A stretch of 64,000 nt of DNA from Nodosilinea sp. PGN35 (GTDB taxonomy: Bacteria > Cyanobacteriota > Cyanobacteriia > Phormidesmidales > Phormidesmidaceae): NCBI RefSeq assembly GCF_029109325.1, contig NZ_JAQKQJ010000010.1, positions 372,001 through 436,000 on the forward strand, read 5' to 3'. Shown piece after piece: positions 18,808 to 27,824 of the stretch. Within the stretch, counting starts at the first letter, position 1. The number at the start of each line of letters is the position of its first letter. The position numbers and the translations under genes were made by a program. The notes beneath the pieces were generated by a model. It saw only the letters and a program-made list of their open reading frames with translations, did no database searches and was not told the origin of the DNA.

Positions 18808-20676
18808 ATGCGGCGAGAAGACTTGACCCTACTCACGGCAGGCCTGCTGCTGGTGCTAACAGCCACCCTTTTAATCGCCTTGGAGCCTCGCCAGCAAGTC
18901 GTTGATCCATCCCCAGAGGCGAGTGCTGTGCCCACCCAACTGTTGACCGACCCGTTTTTGCAGTACCCCACCCCTGGCGCGGTGCGCGTGGTGTGGTTTA
19001 CCGAGTTTGAGGGCCGAGACCACCGGGTGAGGTGGGGTGCCCCCAATCAGCCAACCGAGGCTAATTTACCCAACCAGGCGATCGCGATCACCACCCGCCT
19101 GACCCGCACCCGAGAAGATCCCCAGTCTCGCCTTGACCACCCCCAACTCTCTGACCTACAGCGCACGGTAGCGCGGCCAATCTGGCGGCATGAAGCCGTG
19201 GTGACGAACTTGCCGCCGGGGCAGCGGGTGCCCTATCGGGTGACCAGCACGGGGCCAGCGGGCACTGTGGTCGCAAGCCGTGTATTCACCCTGGCGGGGG
19301 CTCCCCCAGCCGGGCAGGCCCTGAAGATTTTACTCACCTCCGATCACCAAAATATGCCCATGGTCGCCGCCAACCTGCAAAAGGTAGACGAAACCGTGGG
19401 TCGGGTAGACGCGGTGTTTTTTGCGGGCGATCTGGTCAATATTCCCGATCGCGCCTCGGAGTGGTTTGACGACAGCCGGGGCTGCGGCTTCTTTCCCTGT
19501 TTGCAGGGCAACACTCGCTACGAGCTAGAGCGCAACGGTCGCACCGTGGCCTACCGGGGCGGCGAAATTATCCAGCACGCGCCGCTGTTTCCCATTTTGG
19601 GCAACCACGAGGTGATGGGGCGCTTTGCCCCGGCAGCCCCCCTGGGCGAGCAGTTTAATCAGCCGGTGCCGCGATCGGCGGCGGTGGCGCTGTACGAGGC
19701 CAATGCCGACCTGTTTAACCCCGCTGACGACCCCGAGCTGCGCCGCCAGTGGATCATCGACAATTCCTTCAACAGCGACACCTACGAGGCGCTGTTCAGC
19801 CTGCCGGTCACCCAGGTGCCCAACCCCGATCGCCCTGAAACCACCAGTCGCTACTACGCGGTCACCTTTGGCGATGTGCGGCTGGTGGCGCTGTACGTCA
19901 CCCAAATCTGGCGGCCCTTCAATGTGAACGCCGCCACGCGGGGCCGCTACCAGGAGCGCGAGGCCGACCTGGGTACGCCGCAGAACTGGGGCCACGGCCA
20001 GCACATTTTTGAGCCCATTGAGCGGGGCAGTTTGCAGTACCAGTGGCTAGAGCAGGAGCTAGCCAGCGACGCCTTTCGCCAGGCCAAGTACAAAGTGGTG
20101 ATGCTGCACCACCCGCCCCACACCCTGGGGGACAACATCGTGCCCGCCTTTACCAACCCCGTGCCCCGCTACGATCGCGACAGTGCTGGCCGCCTTACCG
20201 CCGTGCGCTACCAGTACCCCCGCGCCGACGACTACATCGCCCGCGACCTGGTGCCCCTGCTGGAGCAGGCTGGGGTAGACCTGGTGTTCTACGGTCACTC
20301 CCACCTGTGGAACCGGTTTGTGTCGCCCCAGGGCACCCACTACCTGGAAACGTCTAACGTTGGCAATTCCTACGGGGCCTTTTGGCAGGATAAAGCTCGC
20401 CCGGTGCCCCCTGAAACCATTCAGGGGTCGGCGGTGACCTATGCTCCCGGCGACTACGTGGCCCAGGGCGACCCCAACGGCCTGGAGCCCGTCGTGCCCA
20501 CGATCGCCCCTCTGCAAGACGACCGTGGTCAAGCGCTGCCCTACCTGGCCAGCAACGACATTACCGCTTTTAGCCTGTTTGACACGGGCACCGGCACCAT
20601 CAGCAGCTACTACTTCGACACACGGGAGCCAAACTCGGCGGTGGTGAAGTTTGATGAGTTTGTCGTGGGCAGGTGA
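18808..20676 (+). CDS. Exported metallophosphoesterase, purple-acid-phosphatase-like
   Basis: A hydrophobic N-terminus (LLTAGLLLVLTATLLIAL) acts as signal or anchor. A fibronectin-like N-terminal domain typical of purple acid phosphatases (PGAVRVVWFTEFEG) precedes the catalytic domain, whose metal-binding motifs are in order: TSDHQN, FAGDLVN, LGNHEVMG, MLHHPPH and YGHSHLWNR. It should hydrolyse phosphoesters in the periplasm or outside the cell. Length of 622 residues is normal for the larger bacterial members. It is followed by the convergent folC gene; the 31-base spacer is a GTGGGT-type repeat. Confidence 0.9.
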   Translation: MRREDLTLLTAGLLLVLTATLLIALEPRQQVVDPSPEASAVPTQLLTDPFLQYPTPGAVRVVWFTEFEGRDHRVRWGAPNQPTEANLPNQAIAITTRLTRTREDPQSRLDHPQLSDLQRTVARPIWRHEAVVTNLPPGQRVPYRVTSTGPAGTVVASRVFTLAGAPPAGQALKILLTSDHQNMPMVAANLQKVDETVGRVDAVFFAGDLVNIPDRASEWFDDSRGCGFFPCLQGNTRYELERNGRTVAYRGGEIIQHAPLFPILGNHEVMGRFAPAAPLGEQFNQPVPRSAAVALYEANADLFNPADDPELRRQWIIDNSFNSDTYEALFSLPVTQVPNPDRPETTSRYYAVTFGDVRLVALYVTQIWRPFNVNAATRGRYQEREADLGTPQNWGHGQHIFEPIERGSLQYQWLEQELASDAFRQAKYKVVMLHHPPHTLGDNIVPAFTNPVPRYDRDSAGRLTAVRYQYPRADDYIARDLVPLLEQAGVDLVFYGHSHLWNRFVSPQGTHYLETSNVGNSYGAFWQDKARPVPPETIQGSAVTYAPGDYVAQGDPNGLEPVVPTIAPLQDDRGQALPYLASNDITAFSLFDTGTGTISSYYFDTREPNSAVVKFDEFVVGR

Positions 20677-20707
20677 GTGGGTGGGTGGGTGAGTGGGATG
20701 GCCCATC

Positions 20708-22045
20708 TTATAGAGCGTTGGCGGCGTCACCATCTCGGTAAGTTTCAGTGGCGAGAAAGTGGCCGATCAGGTAGAGCGAGCCGCACAGCACCCTGAGCGG
20801 GCCTGGGGTCTGACCTAGAGCAACTAGCCCATCGCTGAGCGAATCGTGGATTTCGCAATGGGCCAGGTCAGGGCAGGCCGATCGCGCGATCGCCTCCAGA
20901 TCCTCCGGCGCTGCGGTCTCATGCCCCGGCACGGGCACCAGGTGCAGGGCGTCTCCTGGGCGCAGCAGGGCGGCAAAAATATCGCGGTGGTCTTTAGTTG
21001 AGAGCATCCCCATCAGCCAGGTCGTCTTGGCTGGGTGCCCCTGATCGGCCCACCAGCCATCCACGTACTGGCGCAATACTTCAGCGGCGGCGGGGTTGTG
21101 GGCACCGTCGAGCAGCAGGGGGTAGCTCTCCGGTGCCTGGCCCCAGGTCACCCACTGCAAGCGGCCCGGCCAGCGAGCGTTGGCCATGCCGGTGGCGATC
21201 GCCCCGTCAGCAATGTCCCAGCCCTGGGCGCGCAGGGTTTGCAGGGTGGCGATGGCGATCGCCGAATTAGTCAGCTGGTGCTCCCCCAGCAGCGCTAAGG
21301 GATAGGTAACAGCTTCGCTACCGCTGCCGTAGCGGGCCTGGCCCTCGCCCAGGGCAACCGCAGGCGCGGGCCACACCGCCGCACAGCCCAGATCGACCAA
21401 CCGGGCCTGCACCACCGCCTCTGCCTCAGCGGGCAGGGGGCCAACCACCGCCGGACGCCCCGGCTTCAGCACCCCCGCCTTCTCGCGGGCAATATCCGCC
21501 AGGGTGGGGCCGAGGCGCTGCCAGTGCTCGCGGCTGAGGGAGACAATCACGCTCACCAGGGGCGCATCCACCACGTTGGTGGCGTCAAGCCGTCCCCCCA
21601 GGCCCACCTCCATCACCGCCAGATCGACGCCGACCTCGGCAAAATGCAGCCAGGCCGCCGCCGTAAACACCTCAAACTGGGTGGGCGGTGACTGATTGGG
21701 GTCAATAGCGGCCACGACCTGCCTCAGCCGACCGAGCAAATCCGACGCGGCAATGGGGTCGCCATTGACCACAATGCGCTCGCGCCAGCTCACCAGGTGG
21801 GGCGAGGTGTAGCGCCCCACACGGTACCCCGCCGCCCCCAGTACTGCCGCCAGGTAGGCACACACCGACCCCTTGCCGTTGGTGCCCGCCACATGCACCA
21901 GCGGCACCCTTTTCTGGGGGTTGCCCAAAGCTTCCAGGAGCCGCTGAATGCGCTCTAGCCCTAGCTCTACCCCAAACCGGCCCAGGGGGGCCAGCAGGCT
22001 CTCTAGGGCTGTTTCAGCAGATTCTAAAGGGGGGGGCTGATGCAC
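20708..22045 (-). CDS. folC: Bifunctional folylpolyglutamate/dihydrofolate synthase
   Basis: FolC adds glutamate to dihydropteroate and folates. The P-loop HVAGTNGKGSVCAYLAAVL, the TSPHLVSWRERI motif, the EVGLGGRLDATNVVD motif and the C-terminal LLDGAHNPAAAEVL are all present, so the enzyme looks active. A TTG at 22051 is a possible start, but the Shine-Dalgarno sequence AGGGAAGG is too close to it; the GTG at 22045 has the proper spacing and is chosen here. It lies downstream of glnB but is separated from it by an intrinsic terminator, so it is probably transcribed on its own. Confidence 0.95.
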   Translation of the reverse strand: MHQPPPLESAETALESLLAPLGRFGVELGLERIQRLLEALGNPQKRVPLVHVAGTNGKGSVCAYLAAVLGAAGYRVGRYTSPHLVSWRERIVVNGDPIAASDLLGRLRQVVAAIDPNQSPPTQFEVFTAAAWLHFAEVGVDLAVMEVGLGGRLDATNVVDAPLVSVIVSLSREHWQRLGPTLADIAREKAGVLKPGRPAVVGPLPAEAEAVVQARLVDLGCAAVWPAPAVALGEGQARYGSGSEAVTYPLALLGEHQLTNSAIAIATLQTLRAQGWDIADGAIATGMANARWPGRLQWVTWGQAPESYPLLLDGAHNPAAAEVLRQYVDGWWADQGHPAKTTWLMGMLSTKDHRDIFAALLRPGDALHLVPVPGHETAAPEDLEAIARSACPDLAHCEIHDSLSDGLVALGQTPGPLRVLCGSLYLIGHFLATETYRDGDAANAL

Positions 22046-22106
22046 CGGCAATCCTTCCCTCTACCAGGGGTGGGTTAGTCATTGGGGCCTGAAAAAGGCG
22101 GGCATG

Positions 22107-22132
22107 AAAAAGGCGCAGCCTAGACTGCGCCT
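22107..22132 (-). terminator. Intrinsic terminator of glnB
   Basis: On the minus strand AGGCGCAG and CTGCGCCT form an 8-bp GC-rich stem with a 6-base loop, followed directly by TTTTTC. It begins 29 bases after the glnB stop codon, a textbook Rho-independent terminator. Confidence 0.85.
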
Positions 22133-22161
22133 GGTTGGAGGCGTTAAACCACGGGGCGGGG

Positions 22162-22503
<342 letters not shown>

Positions 22504-22617
22504 TCAAACCAGGGTGCTTCAGCGGGTATCTCTGTAAACCTCATCCAAGTTCAGAAGTGGAGTTCTACCTGTGGAAAAACTACCGATCGCGAGCTGGAAT
22601 TGGTATAGCTTCGGTCT

Positions 22618-22662
22618 ATGTGTATCGGGCCTGACCCCCAAAATACTGTATCGTCAGCTACA
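22618..22662 (-). promoter_or_regulatory. NtcA-activated promoter of glnB
   Basis: The sequence TGTA-N8-TACA (22647-22662) is a perfect match to the extended NtcA consensus GTA-N8-TAC. On the minus strand 23 bases separate it from TACACAT (22624-22618), an imperfect -10 box (TAN3T expected), which is within the 20-24 base spacing of class II NtcA promoters. This implies activation of glnB when 2-oxoglutarate is high, that is under nitrogen limitation, as known in other cyanobacteria. Confidence 0.75.
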
Positions 22663-22725
22663 AAAAGTCAGGCAGGCGGAGCCGCAGCGGCTGAAAAACC
22701 AAGCTACAGGCGGCAATTCAGCTCT

Positions 22726-23406
22726 TTAGCGAGAATTGCTTAGCAGCGGCTTCATAATCAAGAAACCGGCCCCAAAGGCGCTGATCACGATCAGCAAAAT
22801 GGTTGCCGCCAGCCACAGCCCGCTGAGATCCGACGATCGCTGGCTCAGCTGGCCAGGGCGGCTGGCGTCAATGCGCTCTTCGGTGTAGAGACGCTGGGGC
22901 GCTGCCTGGGGTCGTTTGGGAGGCATTTTGGGAGCTTTTTTGGCCTTGGGTTTTACCATCTGAGTCAGCTGGCTCGCCAGGGTCGAGACTCCCTCTCCCA
23001 TAGACTCTGACAGCCGTTCGGGCAGAGAGGCCGAAGTTGCCTCGTCCCCGGCGTAGCTAGCGGCCATCGCCGGGGCTTCAATACTCAGGGGGGCCGTGAG
23101 CGGGCGGGCAATGCTCTCAGGATCAAACGCCTGGGGGGCCTGGGGCTGACTGACTTCGATCGCCTGCTTGAGGCGAGCCGCTGAGTCGGCAAAGCGAATC
23201 ATTTCCTGGCGTAGCACCTGGTTTTGCTGGTTGAGCTGCTGATTTTGCTGGGTCAGCGAATCGACCATGGCCTGGGTGGCGCGCAGTTCCGTGGCCAGCT
23301 CACGGTAGACCGAAATGGGCACCGAGGGGGCCTGACGGCTGCCCTGGGGCGCTTCTGGAGCCACGGCTCCAGCGTAAGCAGATTCGGGAGAAATGGGTAC
23401 GTTCAT
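22726..23406 (-). CDS. Coiled-coil protein with C-terminal membrane anchor
   Basis: No family recognised. From the ATG at 23406 the 226-residue product has a Pro/Ala-rich head, a Gln-rich coiled coil (DSLTQQNQQLNQQNQVLRQE) at about residues 45-75, a low-complexity Ala/Pro/Ser middle, a basic patch (KPKAKKAPKMPPKRPQAAPQ) and one membrane helix at the C-terminus (LWLAATILLIVISAFGAGFL). It is thus probably a tail-anchored cytoplasmic protein. The start at 23475 is less likely because the first residues do not look coding. It lies between glnB and the isochorismatase-like gene, all on the minus strand. Confidence 0.75.
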   Translation of the reverse strand: MNVPISPESAYAGAVAPEAPQGSRQAPSVPISVYRELATELRATQAMVDSLTQQNQQLNQQNQVLRQEMIRFADSAARLKQAIEVSQPQAPQAFDPESIARPLTAPLSIEAPAMAASYAGDEATSASLPERLSESMGEGVSTLASQLTQMVKPKAKKAPKMPPKRPQAAPQRLYTEERIDASRPGQLSQRSSDLSGLWLAATILLIVISAFGAGFLIMKPLLSNSR

Positions 23407-23590
23407 GATGACGGTAGAAGGGGCGTTGAGAACGAAAAAGAAGCCTGAAAATTGGTCTGCCCAAGGGTAGTTCACATTAGAGCAATTGCACCAGTTTTAG
23501 TCAAGAAAAGTTTTGGTTCCGACCTGAATTTCCCGGCAGGCAGCCACAGTCAAGTTGCCGTAGTCAAGTTAGTTAGGCCATCAAGAAATT

Positions 23591-23638
23591 CTGGAAACGT
23601 TCTAACGTGGGAACGTTCTAAGGTGATAACGTTTCCAG
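23591..23638. terminator. Stem-loop with AACGTT arms after the isochorismatase-like gene
   Basis: CTGGAAACGTT and AACGTTTCCAG form an 11-bp perfect stem around 26 bases that hold a second small AACGT/ACGTT repeat. It lies 7 bases after the stop of the minus-strand gene ending at 23645. There is no T run; compare the palindromes at 43910 and 62523. Confidence 0.5.
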
Positions 23639-23644
23639 GCGAGG

Positions 23645-24421
23645 TTAGCCAGGCTCTAGGGCCACCGCCACCGCCACGCTGTCAGCCACAAAGCCAAAAC
23701 ACTGGTTGACATTGTAGATCGTGGCCTGGGTGCAGTAGTCGGGGGAGGTGGTGGCGCTACAGTCGCGCAGCAAAATGCAGTCGTAGCCGAGAAAATTGGC
23801 GTCTTGCAGAGTGGCCATCACGCACTGGTCCAGATTCACCCCGGCAAAGAGCAGGGTGGTTTTGCCCAGGTTGCGCAAAATGCTGTCGAGGGGCGTGTCC
23901 CAGAAGCCGCTCATGCGGTACTTATCGACCCAAATGTCCTGGGGCTGAGCCTCAAGCTCCTCGACCACCGCCGCCGCCCAGCTGCCTTTGGTGAGCACGG
24001 GGGCACCGTTGGTCGGCAGCGGGTCGCCAAGACCGACACCGACCCCGCTGGGGTTGTAGACGTGGTGCAGACCGGCGCTGAGGTTGAGGCGATCGCGGCG
24101 GTTGCCCCAGTTGACCCACACCACCGGCACCTGGGCCGATCGCAGCCGGGGCAGCAGCGTTTGCAGGGGCTGAATCGCCTGGCGGGCAGGGGTTACGTCA
24201 ACGCCAATGCTGGCCAGCCAGCCCTCGGGATGGCAAAAGTCGTTTTGCATATCGACCACCAGACAGGCGGTCTTAGCGAGGTCAAACCGCACCTGCTTGG
24301 TCTGGGTGGCGAGGGTGGTCAGTCGCGGCTGAAGCTCCTGGCGGCTAATGTCGGCCACCTGGTCATTGACCCACCAGGCATTGGGCGGATGACCCAGAGG
24401 ACGCAGGTTTGAAGTATCCAT
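23645..24421 (-). CDS. Cysteine hydrolase, isochorismatase-like family
   Basis: This 258-residue protein has the catalytic triad of isochorismatase-like hydrolases: Asp in CLVVDMQNDF, Lys in VLTKGSWAA and Cys in GVNLDQCVMATL. Family members hydrolyse amides or vinyl ethers, for example ureidoacrylate (RutB), N-carbamoylsarcosine or nicotinamide. The presence of extra N-terminal sequence and the motif HPEGWLASIGVDVTPARQ resembles RutB/biuret-hydrolase-like members, but the substrate is not decided and no pyrimidine-degradation genes are nearby. mraY ends 28 bases upstream on the same strand. Confidence 0.88.
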   Translation of the reverse strand: MDTSNLRPLGHPPNAWWVNDQVADISRQELQPRLTTLATQTKQVRFDLAKTACLVVDMQNDFCHPEGWLASIGVDVTPARQAIQPLQTLLPRLRSAQVPVVWVNWGNRRDRLNLSAGLHHVYNPSGVGVGLGDPLPTNGAPVLTKGSWAAAVVEELEAQPQDIWVDKYRMSGFWDTPLDSILRNLGKTTLLFAGVNLDQCVMATLQDANFLGYDCILLRDCSATTSPDYCTQATIYNVNQCFGFVADSVAVAVALEPG

Positions 24422-24449
24422 GGCGACCCGCTTGGCATTGCAGTGCAGA

Positions 24450-25544
24450 CTATTTCACCTGGAGGGCCAGCCCGGCTAGCACCGCCGTGACGGCATAGGC
24501 TGCGGCCACCACCTGAATCTCAGACCAGCCCGACAGCTCAAAGTGGTGGTGGAGCGGAGCCATCTTAAAGAAACGCTTGCCCACGCCGTCGGGCCCTTTG
24601 GTGGCTTTGAAGTAGCCCACCTGAATGATCACCGACAGGGTTTCGGCAAAAAACAGCAGGGTCAGCACCAGCAGCGCGAACAGGTTGCCGCTGAGAATGC
24701 CCACCGCCCCCAGGGCTGCCCCTAAAGCCAGGGAGCCGGTATCGCCCATAAACACGCGGGCAGGGTTGTGGTTGTGCAGCAAGAAGCCCAGGCAGGCCCC
24801 GGCCATAGCGGCAGAAAATACCATCAGGTCGGGGTGGGTGGGGGCAACGATGGCGGCCAGACCCATAAAGGCGATCGCCCCGGTGCCGCCCATCAGCCCG
24901 TCAAGGCCATCGGTGAGGTTGGTGGCGTTGCTTTCGGCTACCAGCACAAACCCGGCCAGGGGCCAAAACAAAAAGCTCAGGGGCAGGCCCAGGCCCAGGG
25001 GCAGGGCCACGGTGGTAAGGCTGGCGGGCTGAGTGGTGAGCACCCACAGGCAAAACAGCACCGCGACGGCAATCTGCAGGGCCAGCTTGGCGCGGGGCGA
25101 GATGCCCTTGTTGGAGCGCCGCTGAATCACCTGCCAGTCGTCTACCCAACCAATGGCCCCATAGGCCAGCGTGAGCAGCGACACGGCCACCGCATCGCGG
25201 GCAAAGCCCGTTGCCACTAGGGCCACAATCACCGCTACCGGCACAAAAAAAGCGCCGCCCATGGTGGGGGTGCCCGCTTTTTTGAGATGGCCCTGGGGGC
25301 CTTCTTCACGAATAAACTGACCGGTCTTGAGGGCCCGCAGCAGGGGCACCGCCGAAAACCCGATCAGGCTGCTGCCCAGCGCCGCCACAATAAACGGAAC
25401 AGTGATCGAGGTTCCAAGGCTAGCGGCGTTACCTAAAACTCCGTCTAGACCCACAGCGGTGGCGGTTAGCCCTAGACCCAGCAGCCAAAATAACGTCTGG
25501 CCATTCAGAGACAGCCCCTTTGATGCCAAAAACTTCGCATCCAC
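24450..25544 (-). CDS. mraY: Phospho-N-acetylmuramoyl-pentapeptide transferase
   Basis: MraY makes lipid I in peptidoglycan synthesis at the inner face of the plasma membrane. About ten membrane helices are visible, with the signature acidic motifs GWVDDWQVIQ, NATNLTDGLDGL and FMGDTGSLALG, and the C-terminal MAPLHHHFELSGWSE motif. The GTG at 25544 is the best start: GAGGAA lies seven bases before it, and the product begins MDAKFLASKG. The longer frame to 25574 lacks such a signal. Other cell-wall genes are not adjacent; the M15 carboxypeptidase is 2.3 kb away. Confidence 0.96.
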   Translation of the reverse strand: MDAKFLASKGLSLNGQTLFWLLGLGLTATAVGLDGVLGNAASLGTSITVPFIVAALGSSLIGFSAVPLLRALKTGQFIREEGPQGHLKKAGTPTMGGAFFVPVAVIVALVATGFARDAVAVSLLTLAYGAIGWVDDWQVIQRRSNKGISPRAKLALQIAVAVLFCLWVLTTQPASLTTVALPLGLGLPLSFLFWPLAGFVLVAESNATNLTDGLDGLMGGTGAIAFMGLAAIVAPTHPDLMVFSAAMAGACLGFLLHNHNPARVFMGDTGSLALGAALGAVGILSGNLFALLVLTLLFFAETLSVIIQVGYFKATKGPDGVGKRFFKMAPLHHHFELSGWSEIQVVAAAYAVTAVLAGLALQVK

Positions 25545-26042
25545 GAACAATTCCTCGCTTGCATCACACCACACACCATCAGGAGTCTACTGGATGATCT
25601 TCCAATTGACTACATTTGGTGCCCGGAAATAGTCAGGAAGCTTAAGGGAATAGTCTCACTTGGGAGCGAGGTTTAACAACACTTAACGGCAAAATTGCGC
25701 CGGTCAGGCTCCCTAAAACCGCTCACCGCGCAAATGTTTGCGCCGTTGTCTAGAGAATGCCTCACCCAAACTGTCTCCAACTCCAGTTTGGGTGGAGTTG
25801 GAGACAGGAAAACCCCCTGTTTCCTCCTGGGAAGAAACAGGGGTGGGTTAATCGGGGCAAAACACCCCAGCGGCGGGTGGACAGCCGCGACGGCTATCCC
25901 ACAAGAGTTTTCCCAAAGCTCCTCTCCGGTCGGGTGCCACCCGCCTGGGGAACGGCCCTTGCCTGTGGGACGAGCCTTACCTGGGGGATCGGCCGCTGGC
26001 CTGTCTTGCCGAGATGGCGCTTTGAGTTCTTTTTATGGGCGC
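25545..26042. other. Structured intergenic region between mraY and the DUF3134 gene
   Basis: About 500 bases hold no supported gene. The left part should contain the mraY promoter. Two tandem hairpins lie at 25771-25843. Beyond them, TCCCACA near 25897 can pair with TGTGGGA near 25966, enclosing a small CGGGT/ACCCG hairpin, so the region 25895-25975 may fold as a branched structure. The plus-strand frame at 25695-26210 overlaps DUF3134 and has no coding character. Confidence 0.4.
25771..25843. repeat. Two tandem hairpins
   Basis: The first stem is a perfect 15-bp inverted repeat (CTGTCTCCAACTCCA, 25771-25785 with 25793-25807, 7-base loop). The second is a perfect 10-bp stem (CCCCTGTTTC, 25814-25823 with 25834-25843, 10-base loop). 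They are six bases apart. No T run follows either, so they may belong to a non-coding RNA or a dispersed repeat. Confidence 0.65.
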
Positions 26043-26294
26043 TTAATCGTCGTCATCGTCGAGGGCGAGATCGGTGTCATCGTCGTCTTCAAAGGCATCG
26101 TCGTTGCCCATCAGATCGGAAATTTCTTCATTTTCGGCCTCGTCGGGGATGTTTTCTACGACATCGCGGCTGCGCAGGCGACCGATGCCCTCGAGCCAGT
26201 GGAGAATTGAGGAGTCGCCGTTGGAGGGCAAAATCGGAGCCTTGGCGCTGCGGGGCACCTGGCGCAGGGACGGGTTGTAATACTTATTAGACAT
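26043..26294 (-). CDS. DUF3134 family protein
   Basis: The 83-residue protein starts at ATG 26294 with MSNKYYNPSLRQVPRSAKAP, continues ILHWLEGIGRLRSRD and ends in a strongly acidic tail (DDDDTDLALDDDDD). This is the DUF3134 family, restricted to cyanobacteria as far as I know, function unknown. A longer frame from 26324 adds ten residues without support. It is divergent from the PAP/fibrillin gene, with about 120 bases between them for both promoters. Confidence 0.85.
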   Translation of the reverse strand: MSNKYYNPSLRQVPRSAKAPILPSNGDSSILHWLEGIGRLRSRDVVENIPDEAENEEISDLMGNDDAFEDDDDTDLALDDDDD

Positions 26295-26413
26295 AGCGGT
26301 GGGCTGGTACCAATAGCGAGGCAATACACAGACATTCCATCGTAGCAGAGACCCATTTCTGCGGTGCCCAAAGTTTTGCCCTATTATGCCGGTACTGCTG
26401 TGGAGACCGGGCG

Positions 26414-27007
26414 ATGTTGGGCAAAGCTGAGCTACTTGAGGCCGTGGCCACCGTCAACCGGGGCATTGCCAGCCGCCCCAGCGATCGCACCGCAATTCAG
26501 GCGGCGGCGGCCACCCTGGAGGGGCGCAACCCCACCCCCGATCCGCTCCAGGCTACCGATCGCCTCAACGGCGACTGGCGGCTGCTCTACACCACCAGCC
26601 GCGAACTGCTGAATATCGACCGCCTGCCCCTGGCCTCCCTGGGCCCGATCTACCAGTGCATTCGCCTGGCCGAAAACCGAATCTACAATATTGCCGAGGT
26701 GAACGGGCCACCCCTGCTGTCGGGCCTGGTGGCGGTGGCGGCCACCCTCGAGGCCGTCTCTACCCGGCGGGTCAATGTGGGCTTTGAGCGGGGCGTGGTC
26801 GGGCTGCGTCAGGCCCTGGGCTACAGCTCTCCGGCTCAGTTTGTAGAGGCAATGCAGGCCACGCCCAAGTTTTCGCTACTACAGGGCATTGACTTTAGGA
26901 TTAACCGCGATCGCCAGGCGGGCTGGCTCGAAGTCACCTACCTCGACGACGACCTGCGAATTGGGCGCGGCAACCAGGGCAGCCTGTTTGTGCTGCAAAA
27001 AGTGTAG
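26414..27007 (+). CDS. PAP/fibrillin family protein
   Basis: Fibrillins (plastid-lipid-associated proteins) bind lipids and are associated with thylakoids or plastoglobules. The 197-residue product has the family core: DRLNGDWRLLYTTSRELLNI near residue 55, GPIYQCIRL, and the C-terminal LEVTYLDDDLRIGRGNQGSL segment. No signal peptide. The single-gene unit is convergent with the FtsH-like protease gene, whose end lies only six bases after its stop. Confidence 0.93.
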   Translation: MLGKAELLEAVATVNRGIASRPSDRTAIQAAAATLEGRNPTPDPLQATDRLNGDWRLLYTTSRELLNIDRLPLASLGPIYQCIRLAENRIYNIAEVNGPPLLSGLVAVAATLEAVSTRRVNVGFERGVVGLRQALGYSSPAQFVEAMQATPKFSLLQGIDFRINRDRQAGWLEVTYLDDDLRIGRGNQGSLFVLQKV

Positions 27008-27013
27008 GCGGGG

Positions 27014-27703
27014 CTAGGCTGAGGTTTCTACTGAGGCGCGGTGGGCGGTGATCAGGGCGCAGCAGTCGGCCACCGGGGTGCGATCGCCCATGGCCGTCAC
27101 CAGGGCATCGAAGGCGTCGCGGTGCTTTTCGAGCAGGGTCTTGGCCTGGAGGGTGGCCCAGCGCTGCTTGAGCGGCACTTCGGCGGGCGATCGCCCCAGC
27201 AGCGTCCAAAACTGGCCCAGGGCAGCGGTGTCGTCGCCGCCGCCCTGGGCGTCGCCGTAGACCATCTGCTCGGCGGCTACCCCCGCCATCCACACCTGGC
27301 AGTAGCGGTCAATGGTCTGGGGGGTGAGACGGGTCAGGGCCGTCGGGTCGCTGGGGCCAAACACCACGCCCCCCTGGCCGGGAATGCCCCGCCGCCAGGC
27401 TTCCCAGGTATTGAGCGTGTAGTCTTCCACCGGAATATCCAGCAGCACCGCCGCCAAAAAGTGACCGGCCTCGTGGTGCAGCACCCGCTGGCGGTGGTCG
27501 CCGGAAGTCCAGGCCACCGCGTCCATCAAAATATTGCCAATGCGGCCCCCCAGCCCCAGCTGGTCGAGGCTAAACACCCCCAGCCCCACGGCCACAAACA
27601 CCGCCACCAGGGCGGGCGATAGGCTGACTAGGGGGCCGAGCAGACTCGCCATGGTGACGGCAAAGATCACAACGGCGACGGCGTTGAGGGTGGTATCGCG
27701 CAT
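27014..27703 (-). CDS. Membrane Zn-protease-like protein related to the FtsH peptidase domain
   Basis: The 229-residue protein has two membrane helices at the N-terminus (VVIFAVTMASLLGPLVSL and AVFVAVGLGVFSLDQL) and then a peptidase M41-like domain with the zinc motif HHEAGHFLAAVL. There is no AAA ATPase domain, unlike FtsH. Such short FtsH-like proteases are found in cyanobacteria and plastids. The downstream third zinc ligand region is not obvious, so activity is uncertain. It overlaps nothing and converges on the fibrillin gene. Confidence 0.85.
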   Translation of the reverse strand: MRDTTLNAVAVVIFAVTMASLLGPLVSLSPALVAVFVAVGLGVFSLDQLGLGGRIGNILMDAVAWTSGDHRQRVLHHEAGHFLAAVLLDIPVEDYTLNTWEAWRRGIPGQGGVVFGPSDPTALTRLTPQTIDRYCQVWMAGVAAEQMVYGDAQGGGDDTAALGQFWTLLGRSPAEVPLKQRWATLQAKTLLEKHRDAFDALVTAMGDRTPVADCCALITAHRASVETSA

Positions 27704-27824
27704 GGGCTAGGGCAGTAACGGCTTGCTCTATGGTAATGGGGAACGGTGGCCTAGGGGGTCGTCACCCCCCAACCGGAGATGACAGCTGCTCCCGACAGAC
27801 CTCGACCCTCTACCCCCTTACCCC

